The notes beneath the pieces were generated by a model. The model was given only the letters and a program-made list of their open reading frames with translations, was not told the DNA's origin and searched no databases. Made by a program: the position numbers and the translations under genes. Shown piece after piece: positions 57,261 to 64,000 of a stretch of DNA of 64,000 bases (position 1 is its first letter; each line of letters opens with the position of its first letter). The stretch spans positions 1-64,000 of the forward strand of contig JAFAEZ010000023.1 in the NCBI GenBank assembly GCA_023423775.1, given 5' to 3'. This stretch comes from Pseudomonadota bacterium. Lineage in GTDB: Bacteria > Pseudomonadota > Alphaproteobacteria > Sphingomonadales > Sphingomonadaceae.

Positions 57261-57632
57261 TTACTTCGGACGCTTGGCGCCGTACTTCGAACGGCTCTGG
57301 CGACGGTCCTTAACACCCTGGGTGTCGAGCACGCCGCGCAGCACGTGGTAGCGCACGCCCGGAAGGTCGCGCACACGGCCGCCACGGATCAGGACGACGC
57401 TATGCTCCTGAAGGTTGTGGCCTTCACCGGGAATGTAGCTGATCACTTCGCGCTGGTTGGTCAGGCGGACCTTGGCAACCTTGCGGAGCGCCGAGTTCGG
57501 CTTCTTCGGGGTCGTCGTATAGACGCGAGTGCAGACGCCGCGCTTCTGCGGGTTCGCCTCCATCGCGGGAACTTTCGAGCGCTCTTTCTGCGGCTCGCGA
57601 CCCTTACGGATCAGCTGGTTAATCGTCGGCAT
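57261..57632 (-). CDS. rpsL: 30S ribosomal protein S12 with Arg88
   Basis: 123 residues from ATG 57632 ([12 protein letters not shown]). [20 protein letters not shown] and [20 protein letters not shown] are canonical in layout. Lys43 and Lys44 are intact, but position 88 (E. coli precursor numbering) is Arg: codon CGC at 57371-57369 in GGRVRDLPG, where most bacteria have Lys (GGRVKDLPG). Lys-to-Arg at this site is a known streptomycin-resistance change. S12 controls decoding accuracy. First gene of the str operon. Confidence 0.98.
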   Translation of the reverse strand: MPTINQLIRKGREPQKERSKVPAMEANPQKRGVCTRVYTTTPKKPNSALRKVAKVRLTNQREVISYIPGEGHNLQEHSVVLIRGGRVRDLPGVRYHVLRGVLDTQGVKDRRQSRSKYGAKRPK

Positions 57633-57804
57633 GAAGCCCTTCACCTTTAAGTTACTTTACTGCAACGCAAAATGCACAAATGCCCCGGCGGCCAAAATGG
57701 CCCCCCAGGCCTTTGCGAACGCGCAGCAATGTTCAAGCTCTTGCACCGTCACAAGCAGCGTCTGGCTCTGTTGAGGAACCACCACCAGCCCCGGGCAGGG
57801 GCGG

Positions 57805-57833
57805 CCTATAGCGGCCGAGTCTCTTGCGGTCAA
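57805..57833 (-). promoter_or_regulatory. Predicted promoter of the str operon (rpsL-rpsG-fusA-tuf)
   Basis: TTGACC (57833-57828), 17-bp spacer, TATAGG (57810-57805). Predicted start near 57798, so the rpsL leader is about 165 nt. The region 57633-57858 has no gene; a small palindrome GGCCA-AAA-TGGCC (57690-57702) lies in the leader. Confidence 0.8.
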
Positions 57834-57858
57834 CGGGGGAAGTCGTGGTGGGACGGGC

Positions 57859-58194
57859 TCATTTCAAGGGATCGTGGCCCCAGTTCATCAGGGCATATCG
57901 CCAGCGCGACGTGACCATGTTTGCGGGCTCCTGCGCCCGGTGTCGGCGGACGAATCCGACGACCTTTTGCATGTGGCGGAGATCGTCCTCATCGAGCCCC
58001 TTCCCCTCCACGCGCAGAATGGCGACGATCCGCCGGCCCGATGCATGGCCGATGGATTCGCCATCATCCTTCTTCTGCCCGACGGCGCGGCTCTCCGGCG
58101 TCGCCAGCCAGGCCTCAAGCTCGTCGGCAGACATGTTCACGGCCTCGCGGAAATCGCCGACGACCTTCGCGACATCCAACGACGGCCGCTTCAT
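57859..58194 (-). CDS. DUF3140 domain-containing protein
   Basis: 111 residues from ATG 58194 (MKRPSLDVAKVV). The match is to DUF3140: AVNMSADELEAWLATPESRAVG and GHASGRRIVAILRVEGKGLDEDDLRHMQKVVGFVRRHRAQ, ending in SRWRYALMNWGHDP. Small, basic and helical; possibly nucleic-acid or protein binding, function unknown. The start overlaps the cupin stop (ATGA), so it is co-translated with the cupin and shares its EcfG-like promoter. Confidence 0.85.
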   Translation of the reverse strand: MKRPSLDVAKVVGDFREAVNMSADELEAWLATPESRAVGQKKDDGESIGHASGRRIVAILRVEGKGLDEDDLRHMQKVVGFVRRHRAQEPANMVTSRWRYALMNWGHDPLK

Positions 58195-58592
58195 TCGGTC
58201 GTCTTGCCGTCCCACTCGTCATTATCGTGGTCGCGCTCAGCCTGCTCCTTGTCCTTGTGGACGACGCCATCCTTATGCTCGGGCGGGCCATAGATGGTGT
58301 AGAGGCGCAGCGGCGCGTCGCTGTCATTGACGACATTGTGGCGGGCGCCGGCCGGCACGATCACCGCAAAATCGTCCTCCACCTTATGGCCGGCACCGTC
58401 GATATAGATCGTGCCGCGTCCCTCCTCGATGCGGAAGAACTGATCGCGATCCTCGTGCACCTCCTCGCCGATGTCGCAGCCGGCGGGAAGCGTCATCAGG
58501 ACCAGCTGGAGATTCTTGCCGGTATAGAGGACGCGGCGGAAATCCTCGTTCGCCACCGTCACCTGCTCGATATTGTCGACATAGCCCTTCAT
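58191..58592 (-). CDS. Small cupin-domain protein
   Basis: 133 residues from ATG 58592, with GGGAG at 7 nt. Single cupin barrel: motif 1 GEEVHEDRDQFFRIEEGRG (metal ligands His, Gln or Glu, Glu) and motif 2 VPAGARHNVVNDSDAPLRLYTIYGPPEH. The C-terminal tail is charged (HKDKEQAERDHDNDEW). A mannose-6-phosphate-isomerase-like cupin of unknown substrate. First gene of an operon with DUF3140. Confidence 0.87.
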   Translation of the reverse strand: MKGYVDNIEQVTVANEDFRRVLYTGKNLQLVLMTLPAGCDIGEEVHEDRDQFFRIEEGRGTIYIDGAGHKVEDDFAVIVPAGARHNVVNDSDAPLRLYTIYGPPEHKDGVVHKDKEQAERDHDNDEWDGKTTE

Positions 58593-58623
58593 GAAAATGC
58601 TCCCGATGCTGCTCGATCCCTCC

Positions 58624-58649
58624 AACCCGGCGAGCCGGGTCTACGTTCC
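58624..58649 (-). promoter_or_regulatory. Candidate EcfG promoter of the cupin-DUF3140 operon
   Basis: GGAAC (58649-58645), 17-bp spacer, GGTT (58627-58624), against the EcfG consensus GGAAC-N16/17-CGTT (8 of 9 positions). Predicted start around 58615 leaves a short leader with the GGGAG Shine-Dalgarno. Confidence 0.45.
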
Positions 58650-58756
58650 ATGATCCTCTCTTCCCACTCCGATCGTTAGCGCCTCCATTGCTCGATCCGC
58701 GATGCTCCCCTACATGGCGAGGCTCATGGGAGCCTTGTGCTCGCGGGGAGACTTTA

Positions 58757-59050
58757 ATGCTGCTTGCCCTTTTCGGCGTCATCGACCTGCTGCTGCGGGT
58801 TCTGAGCTATATCATCATTGCCCAGGCCATCATCAGCTGGCTCGTCGCCTTCAATGTGATCAACACGACCAACGACTTCGTCCGTTCCTTTCTCTACGCG
58901 CTCGACCGCATCACCGAGCCGCTCTATCGCCCCATTCGCCGCGTCCTGCCCGACTTTGGCGGCATCGATTTCTCGCCGCTCGTCGTGCTTCTGCTGATCG
59001 TGGTGGTGCGGATGCTGCTCAGCGGCCTCGCCGTGGATATCGCTTACTAG
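58757..59050 (+). CDS. YggT family membrane protein
   Basis: 97 residues from ATG 58757 with GGGGAGA upstream. Helices about 3-27 and 70-92, separated by [39 protein letters not shown], the YggT signature. The family is linked to cell division, osmotic tolerance and proteins near Yig/ProC clusters; the role is not defined. Upstream of folD by 7 bp. Confidence 0.9.
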   Translation: MLLALFGVIDLLLRVLSYIIIAQAIISWLVAFNVINTTNDFVRSFLYALDRITEPLYRPIRRVLPDFGGIDFSPLVVLLLIVVVRMLLSGLAVDIAY

Positions 59051-59057
59051 GATCGCA

Positions 59058-59948
59058 ATGACAGCTGCCATCATCGACGGAAAGGCCTTCGCCGAGGGCC
59101 TCCGCACCCGCATTGCCGAGGCCGTCCCCGCCTTCGTCGCCCAAGCCGGCCGCAAGCCCGGCCTCGCCGTCGTGCTGGTCGGCGAGGATCCCGCGAGCCA
59201 GGTCTATGTCCGCTCCAAGGGCAAGGCCACGATCGCCGCCGGCATGGAGAGCTTCGAGCACAAGCTGCCCGACACCACTAGCCAGGCGGAGCTGATCGCG
59301 CTCGTCGAGCAACTCAATGCCGACGAGGCCGTCGACGGCATCCTGGTCCAGCTTCCGCTGCCGCGCGGGGTCGACGACAAGGCAGTGATCGCAGCGATCG
59401 ACCCGGCCAAGGATGTCGACGGCTTCCACGTCGCCAATGCCGGCCGGCTCGCGGTCGGCGAGGAGGCGTTGGTGCCCTGCACGCCGCTCGGCTCGCTGAT
59501 GCTGCTGAAGGACAGGCTCGGCGACCTTTCGGGCCTCGAGGCAGTCGTCGTCGGCCGCTCGAACATCGTCGGCAAGCCGATGGCGCAGTTGCTGCTGCAG
59601 GAAAATTGCACGGTCACGATCGCCCATAGCCGCACCCGCGACCTCCCCGACGTGGTCCGCCGCGCCGACATCGTCGTCGCCGCGGTCGGTCGTCCGGAGA
59701 TGATCAAGGGCGACTGGCTGAAGCCCGGAGCGACCGTGATCGACGTCGGCATCAACCGCGTGCCCGCGGCGGAGGAAGGCAAGACCCGCCTCGTCGGCGA
59801 CGTCGATTTCGCCGGCGCGCAGGCGGTGGCGAGCGCGATCACGCCGGTGCCCGGGGGCGTCGGGCCGATGACCATCGCCGTATTGCTGCGCAACACCCTG
59901 GTGGCCGCGCATGCTCGCGCCGGACTTGCCGCGCCCGAAGGTCTCTGA
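59058..59948 (+). CDS. folD: Bifunctional methylenetetrahydrofolate dehydrogenase / cyclohydrolase
   Basis: 296 residues. YVRSKGKA (Tyr and Lys of the active site), [45 protein letters not shown] (NADP site) and [20 protein letters not shown]. Interconverts 5,10-methylene-, methenyl- and 10-formyl-THF for one-carbon metabolism. Behind yggT in a likely operon. Confidence 0.96.
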   Translation: MTAAIIDGKAFAEGLRTRIAEAVPAFVAQAGRKPGLAVVLVGEDPASQVYVRSKGKATIAAGMESFEHKLPDTTSQAELIALVEQLNADEAVDGILVQLPLPRGVDDKAVIAAIDPAKDVDGFHVANAGRLAVGEEALVPCTPLGSLMLLKDRLGDLSGLEAVVVGRSNIVGKPMAQLLLQENCTVTIAHSRTRDLPDVVRRADIVVAAVGRPEMIKGDWLKPGATVIDVGINRVPAAEEGKTRLVGDVDFAGAQAVASAITPVPGGVGPMTIAVLLRNTLVAAHARAGLAAPEGL

Positions 59949-60013
59949 CCGCGAGGTGTTGATTACGGGGGCGTTTGGCGGCTAGGCGCTCCGCATGCGT
60001 AGGAGGGCCGCTT

Positions 60014-60643
60014 GTGATTGAACTGTTCCTGTCGGCTTTCGTCACGCTCTTCGTGATCATCGACCCGCCCGGCTGCGCACCGATCTTCGCCAGCCTCAGC
60101 CATGGCGCCGCCGTCGCGCAGCGCCGGGCGATGGCGATCCGCTCGGTCACGATCGCCGCCTGCATCCTCATTTTCTTCGCCTTGTTCGGCGAGAAATTGC
60201 TGAAGTTCCTGGGCGTCAGCCTCGCCGCCTTCAGGATCGCGGGCGGCATCATGCTGTTCCTGATCGCGCTCGAGATGGTGTTCGAGAAGCGCCAGGAGCG
60301 CCGCGAGAACCGCGCCAACGAGATCAACGCCACTCCCGAGGTCGAGGACATATCGGTCTTTCCGATGGCGATCCCGATGATCGCAGGGCCAGGCTCGATC
60401 GCGTCGGTGATGCTCCTTATGGCCCGCGCGGACGGCCTTCAGGGGTCGCTGGTCGTCGCCGGCGCGCTCGCCGGCGTCCTGCTCCTGACCCTGGCCGCCC
60501 TGCTCGCCGCCGGGCCGCTGATGCGCCTCGTCGGCCACAAGATCGAGGCGATGATCACCCGCATCCTCGGCGTGATCCTGGCCGCGCTCGCGGCTCAGTT
60601 CGTGATCGACGGGATCAGCGTCAGCTTCCAGATCAACGTCTGA
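60014..60643 (+). CDS. MarC family membrane protein
   Basis: 209 residues, six helices. GTG 60014 is chosen since AGGAGGG (60001-60007) lies just upstream and the family starts directly with a helix. VTLFVIIDPPGCAPIFASLS and FPMAIPMIAGPGSIASVMLL (two GPG/DPPG half-repeats) are typical. The name comes from a locus once linked to multiple antibiotic resistance; true function unknown. Its 3' end overlaps the convergent gene by 11 bp. Confidence 0.92.
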   Translation: MIELFLSAFVTLFVIIDPPGCAPIFASLSHGAAVAQRRAMAIRSVTIAACILIFFALFGEKLLKFLGVSLAAFRIAGGIMLFLIALEMVFEKRQERRENRANEINATPEVEDISVFPMAIPMIAGPGSIASVMLLMARADGLQGSLVVAGALAGVLLLTLAALLAAGPLMRLVGHKIEAMITRILGVILAALAAQFVIDGISVSFQINV

Positions 60644-62408
60644 CGACCCGCCACATCCGATAAGGCGAGTTCTTCGGAAGCGTCACCGGCGCGAGCCATT
60701 CCGGCACCTTGCCCGCCGCGAGCTGGGCATAGAAGCCGTTGGGCGCTTCCTTTGCGTAGACGGTCGACTCCGAGAGGTTCGGACAGATCAGCACATAATC
60801 GATGCCGCGGCGATCGATCACGCCGCGCGCATATTCGGGCGTGCCGCGGAAGCTCTTCATCACGTCCAGAATGGCATCGCCATTGCGATGATAGGGCCCG
60901 GCCACCGCATCGTGATGGGTGACCGTGATCAGCCGGGGCGAGAGATCGACGAAGGTCAGCACATAACCCTTGGGCTGGAGCGCAATCGGACGCAGCGCAG
61001 CGAGCGTAGGACATCTGGCATTGGCCAAGTTGACCGTCTTCAGGCGCTTGCTCTGCGCCTCGGGGATGAGATCGACGCCGTTCTGCACGACCAGGCCTGA
61101 AATGAGAGCGAAGGCACCGACGGTGCCCGCGACCCGCGGCAGTAGAGGCTTGATCGACTGGGACCACTGGATCGCGATCCACGCCAGCGCCGTGGCGCCG
61201 GGAATGGAGAGGAGCTGCGCCGCCGCGCCGGCGCGGGTCTGCCACAGCAGCAACGCGACCGGCAGGACAGCCAAAGCGGCCACTGTTGTCCAGGGAAGCA
61301 GGGCCGCCTTGTCGCCGCGCGTGCGCCAGAGCATGACCGCATAGCCGACCAGCCCGGCCAGCGGCAGCGACACGACATTGGCGATCACGCCCCAGCTATG
61401 CCGATAGATCGGGCGCGCCTCGCGCACATTGCCGAGCCACATCGCCTCGAGTTCGGGCGAAACCCCCTCGAGCCGGCTGAGGCAATGCGGCCAGGCGAGT
61501 GCGTAGCCTGCGGCGAGAAAGGCGCCGGCCACTGCGCCCGCGCCGAGCCGGGCGGCCCAATGCTGCGCCTTCAGGAACGAGAGCAAGACGGCCAAAGCGC
61601 CGGCCACGACCATCACCGAAAGCCACACTGGGGACAGCGCGTCGCACACCGGCGCGCTGTTCGCTTCCGAGGTGAACAGCAAATAGAAGAGGCCGCAGCC
61701 ACCGGCGAGGCTGGCACCGTAAGCAGCGAGGCGCCGCGCCTGTCCCTGGTCGCGCACCCACATCAGAGCGATCATGGCGCCTGCGGCCGCGAGATAGATC
61801 AGCATTTCGAGGCCGATCGCGAGCGAGAGAGCCGTCGCCACCCCGGCCAGGGCCCCGCCGCGCGCCCGCTTGGGATCGGTCAGCGAGACGAGCACGAGGC
61901 TGAGCATCGCCAGCTGCCAGCCATGATGGTCGATGCGGAGCGGCGACCACATGCCGCGCGCCGAATGGGCGCAGAGCAGCAACGCGATGCCGAGCGCGAA
62001 CGCCTTGGGCGAGATCAGGCGCCGGCACGCGACCGCGATCGCGCCCATCGCGACCGCCATCGGCAGCATCGGCGCCAGCGCCACGGCCACTTTCTCGGCC
62101 ATCGCCCCGCCCAGGAAGGGCTTGAGCAGCAGGATGAGGCCGGCGATCGGCAGGTCGACCAGGCGCGACCAGTGGATATTGGCTCCGGTGGGCGGATCGA
62201 GCCGATATTGGCGCAGGTCGTACCAGCCCTGCCCGCCGAGCAGGCCCCTCACCTGCATCATCCGCATATTGTCGTCGGTATCGCTGAGCGCGAACCAGCC
62301 GATGGCGTTCCAGCGCGTGTACAGGAGCAAGGCCGCGGCGGCGACCCAGAACAGGGCCACGCACAGGCGCCAGTGCCTGGTAAATACGTCGCTTTCGCCC
62401 CCCGCCAT
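60633..62408 (-). CDS. Polytopic membrane protein, GT-C glycosyltransferase-like
   Basis: 591 residues from ATG 62408 (a second ATG directly upstream at 62411). About 11-12 transmembrane helices. The first extracytoplasmic loop carries SDTDDNMRMMQVRGLL with acidic residues like the catalytic DxD of STT3/ArnT/PMT-type GT-C enzymes, plus GANIHWSRLVDLPIAG and IDHHGWQ. The C-terminal ~130 residues are soluble with RGIDYVLICPNLSE. I infer a lipid-linked sugar transferase for surface glycans. Divergent from gtrA. Confidence 0.7.
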   Translation of the reverse strand: MAGGESDVFTRHWRLCVALFWVAAAALLLYTRWNAIGWFALSDTDDNMRMMQVRGLLGGQGWYDLRQYRLDPPTGANIHWSRLVDLPIAGLILLLKPFLGGAMAEKVAVALAPMLPMAVAMGAIAVACRRLISPKAFALGIALLLCAHSARGMWSPLRIDHHGWQLAMLSLVLVSLTDPKRARGGALAGVATALSLAIGLEMLIYLAAAGAMIALMWVRDQGQARRLAAYGASLAGGCGLFYLLFTSEANSAPVCDALSPVWLSVMVVAGALAVLLSFLKAQHWAARLGAGAVAGAFLAAGYALAWPHCLSRLEGVSPELEAMWLGNVREARPIYRHSWGVIANVVSLPLAGLVGYAVMLWRTRGDKAALLPWTTVAALAVLPVALLLWQTRAGAAAQLLSIPGATALAWIAIQWSQSIKPLLPRVAGTVGAFALISGLVVQNGVDLIPEAQSKRLKTVNLANARCPTLAALRPIALQPKGYVLTFVDLSPRLITVTHHDAVAGPYHRNGDAILDVMKSFRGTPEYARGVIDRRGIDYVLICPNLSESTVYAKEAPNGFYAQLAAGKVPEWLAPVTLPKNSPYRMWRVVRR

Positions 62409-62486
62409 CATCGCCCCTTTTCAATCTCTTGCACCGGCATTAGTCGCTGCACCTCAAAGGGCAAGCCGGGGAGCGCAGCCATCCTA

Positions 62487-62891
62487 ATGATCAATGCCGC
62501 CTCCTCCGCACTGTTCGGACAATTGGTCCGCTATGCCCTGACCGGCGGTTTCATCACCGCGCTGGGCGCCGCCCTCTACTGGGTGACCGCGACCTTCCTG
62601 GGCGTGCATCCCCTGCTCGCCAACGTGCTCGCTTATGCCTTGTGCGTCGCGATCGGCTACGTGCTGCACAGCCGCTGGAGCTTCAAGGATCATGGCAGCC
62701 GCGACAATCCGGCGAAGCGGACCAGCCGCTTCTTCCTGGTCTCGCTGATCAGCTTCGCCCTCAACAGCCTGTTCGTCTGGATCCTCACCGGTCCTTTGCT
62801 CGATGGCCCGACCTGGTGGCCCGTGCTACCGATGTTGTTCGTGACGCCGCTCGTCACCTTCGCGCTCAACCGCCGCTGGGTATTCGCCTGA
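62487..62891 (+). CDS. GtrA family membrane protein
   Basis: 134 residues, four helices. LVRYALTGGFITALGAALYWV, HSRWSFKDHG and TFALNRRWVFA (Arg-rich, repeated W-F motif) are typical GtrA. GtrA-like proteins flip or handle polyprenyl-phosphate sugars for O-antigen or teichoic acid modification. The stop overlaps the methyltransferase ATG by one base (TGATG). Confidence 0.9.
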   Translation: MINAASSALFGQLVRYALTGGFITALGAALYWVTATFLGVHPLLANVLAYALCVAIGYVLHSRWSFKDHGSRDNPAKRTSRFFLVSLISFALNSLFVWILTGPLLDGPTWWPVLPMLFVTPLVTFALNRRWVFA

Positions 62892-63619
62892 TGGAACGTG
62901 TCGTCTATGACCGCATGGCCGAGCTGGACAGCCAGCATTGGTGGTATCGCGCCCGCCGCGAGATACTGTCCGACCTGATCGCGCGCGAGGCCAGGCTCCC
63001 CGCCGACGCCCGCATCCTCGAAATCGGCTGCGGCACCGGGCACAACATCCCCATGCTGCAGCGCTTCGGCCGGGTCGACGCGATCGAGATAGACGGCGCC
63101 GCCCGCGCCATTGCCAGCCGCCGGCTCGGCCGTGCGGTGAGCGACGCTCCCCTGCCCGGCCTGCCGGGCATCGCCGATCGCCAATATGATCTGGTCGCTA
63201 TCCTCGACGTGCTCGAACATGTCGAAGGCGATTGCGAGGCGCTGCGCAGCATCGCCCGCAAGCTGAAGCCCGGCGGCCGCATCCTGATCACCGTCCCAGC
63301 CTTCCCCTGGATGTGGAGCGCGCACGACGTCGTGAACCACCATCATCGGCGCTACACCAAGAAGACCCTGAAGGCGGTGATCGGCGAGGCCGGGCTCAGG
63401 CTGGACTTCATGAGCTATTTCAACAGCCTGCTTTTTCCGCTCGCGGCGGCGGCGCGGCTGGCGGGACGGATCACCGGCAAGGAGGACAGCGACGACGCGC
63501 TGCCGCCCAGGCCGGTCAACAGGCTGTTCGAGACCCTGTTCGGGCTCGAGCGTCACGCGATCGGCCGGATCCCTTTCCCGCCCGGCGTCTCGATCGTGGC
63601 GTTCGTCTCCGCCTCGTGA
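62891..63619 (+). CDS. Class I SAM-dependent methyltransferase
   Basis: 242 residues. MAELDSQHWWYRARREIL at the N-terminus is typical of a subgroup linked to surface polysaccharide loci. SAM motif I is ARILEIGCGTGHNIPML, motif II VDAIEID, post-motif DLVAILDVLEHVEGD, then LKPGGRILITVPAFPWMWSAHD. Probably methylates a sugar or lipid-linked intermediate. Coupled to gtrA; its 3' end overlaps the opposing glycosyltransferase gene by 67 bp. Confidence 0.88.
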   Translation: MERVVYDRMAELDSQHWWYRARREILSDLIAREARLPADARILEIGCGTGHNIPMLQRFGRVDAIEIDGAARAIASRRLGRAVSDAPLPGLPGIADRQYDLVAILDVLEHVEGDCEALRSIARKLKPGGRILITVPAFPWMWSAHDVVNHHHRRYTKKTLKAVIGEAGLRLDFMSYFNSLLFPLAAAARLAGRITGKEDSDDALPPRPVNRLFETLFGLERHAIGRIPFPPGVSIVAFVSAS

Positions 63620-64000
63620 GCGACATGGCCGAGATGCGGCCTTCCCTGCGCGTGGCCGGCAATGTCCGACACGATGTAGAGCGGCCGCCGCTTGGATTCG
63701 ATGTAGAGCCGGCCGAGATATTCGCCGATCATACCGAGCACGAACATCTGCACGGCGCCTAGCACGACGACGACCAGCATCAGCGAGGTCCAGCCCTGGA
63801 TCGTGCTGCCCGATAGCCAGCTCACGGCGATGTAGGCGAGCAGCAGCAAGGAGGCGGCCACCAGCCACAGGCCGATATGGCTCGCCATGCGCAGCGGCGC
63901 GGTCGAGAAGCCGGTGACGGCGTCGAACGCAAAGCTCAGCATCTTCGCGAGCGGATATTTGGTGACCCCCGAAAAGCGCTCCTGGCGGTCATAGGCGAAC
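63553..64000 (-). CDS. GtrB/DPM-like family 2 glycosyltransferase, C-terminal part (runs off the window)
   Basis: About 149 codons; the N-terminal catalytic domain lies beyond 64000. The visible part starts FAYDRQERFSGVTKYPLAKML, typical of the polyprenyl-phosphate sugar synthases, followed by two membrane helices (about 41-63 and 76-100) and IGEYLGRLYIESKRRPLYIVSD, after which such proteins normally end. Here about 34 residues more follow (GHAQGRPHLGHVAHEAETNA onward), encoded antisense to the methyltransferase end. Likely makes polyprenyl-phosphate hexose for the GtrA/GT-C neighbours. Confidence 0.87.
   Translation of the reverse strand, partial: FAYDRQERFSGVTKYPLAKMLSFAFDAVTGFSTAPLRMASHIGLWLVAASLLLLAYIAVSWLSGSTIQGWTSLMLVVVVLGAVQMFVLGMIGEYLGRLYIESKRRPLYIVSDIAGHAQGRPHLGHVAHEAETNATIETPGGKGIRPIA

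Noticed and set aside
57690..57702. GGCCAAAATGGCC palindrome in the rpsL leader considered as an operator or attenuator
   Set aside because: Stem of only five base pairs and no other supporting feature; may be chance.

Overview
The window is GC-rich chromosomal DNA of an alphaproteobacterium, most probably a member of the Sphingomonadales (Sphingomonas and relatives). This placement is an inference from protein style, gene order and promoter types; no rRNA gene is present to settle it. Coding density is very high. Most genes lie on the minus strand, and stop/start overlaps (TAATG, TGATG, ATGA) are frequent. I see no prophage, insertion sequence, integrase or CRISPR array, so this is core genome rather than an accessory island.

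Layout. 1-9.9 kb: end of an amidohydrolase lipoprotein and a POT peptide transporter, a nitroreductase, a short GntR regulator, an acyl-CoA dehydrogenase, the tRNA t6A synthase TsaC/Sua5, glyoxalase I with MsrA, and a FixL/FixJ-like two-component pair. 10.2-17.9 kb: a split LigD-type end-joining module (polymerase and ligase as separate genes), two L,D-transpeptidases of different families around one shared terminator, a DUF4383 membrane protein, an ALDH7-type dehydrogenase with a DUF72 protein, and a stand-alone receiver protein. 17.9-21.3 kb: an alanine catabolic unit (alr-dadA-ridA) divergent from an Lrp regulator. 21.3-33.0 kb: a lipoprotein, tRNA-Gln, ilvE, ybjN-proC, tspO-ubiK, an RND efflux pair, tlyA and dxs. 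33.0-38.2 kb: a merC-zur operon behind a Zur box, ctaA-cutA, a hydrolase, an acetyltransferase and three uncharacterised small proteins.

38.3-57.8 kb is one continuous minus-strand block of translation genes: rpsL-rpsG-fusA-tuf-rpsJ-rplC-rplD-rplW-rplB-rpsS-rplV-rpsC-rplP-rpmC-rpsQ-rplN-rplX-rplE-rpsN-rpsH-rplF-rplR-rpsE-rpmD-rplO-secY-adk-(SRPBCC protein)-rpsM-rpsK-rpoA. Sigma70-type promoters are visible before rpsL and rpsM. rplQ, normally after rpoA, is missing there: a terminator follows rpoA directly.

57.8-64 kb: a DUF3140-cupin operon with an EcfG-like promoter, yggT-folD-marC, and a cell-surface glycosylation cluster (a GT-C-like membrane protein, GtrA, a methyltransferase and the C-terminal part of a GtrB-like glycosyltransferase).

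The most informative observations are: Arg instead of Lys at position 88 of ribosomal protein S12, a classical streptomycin-resistance residue; EcfG-like promoter motifs before the end-joining ligase and before the cupin-DUF3140 pair; a near-consensus Zur box on the merC-zur promoter; a histidine kinase with a degenerate receiver domain whose partner regulator appears to start at CTG; the absence of rplQ after rpoA; and an orphan plus-strand terminator that may end a small RNA. I found no convincing wholly new multi-gene system.
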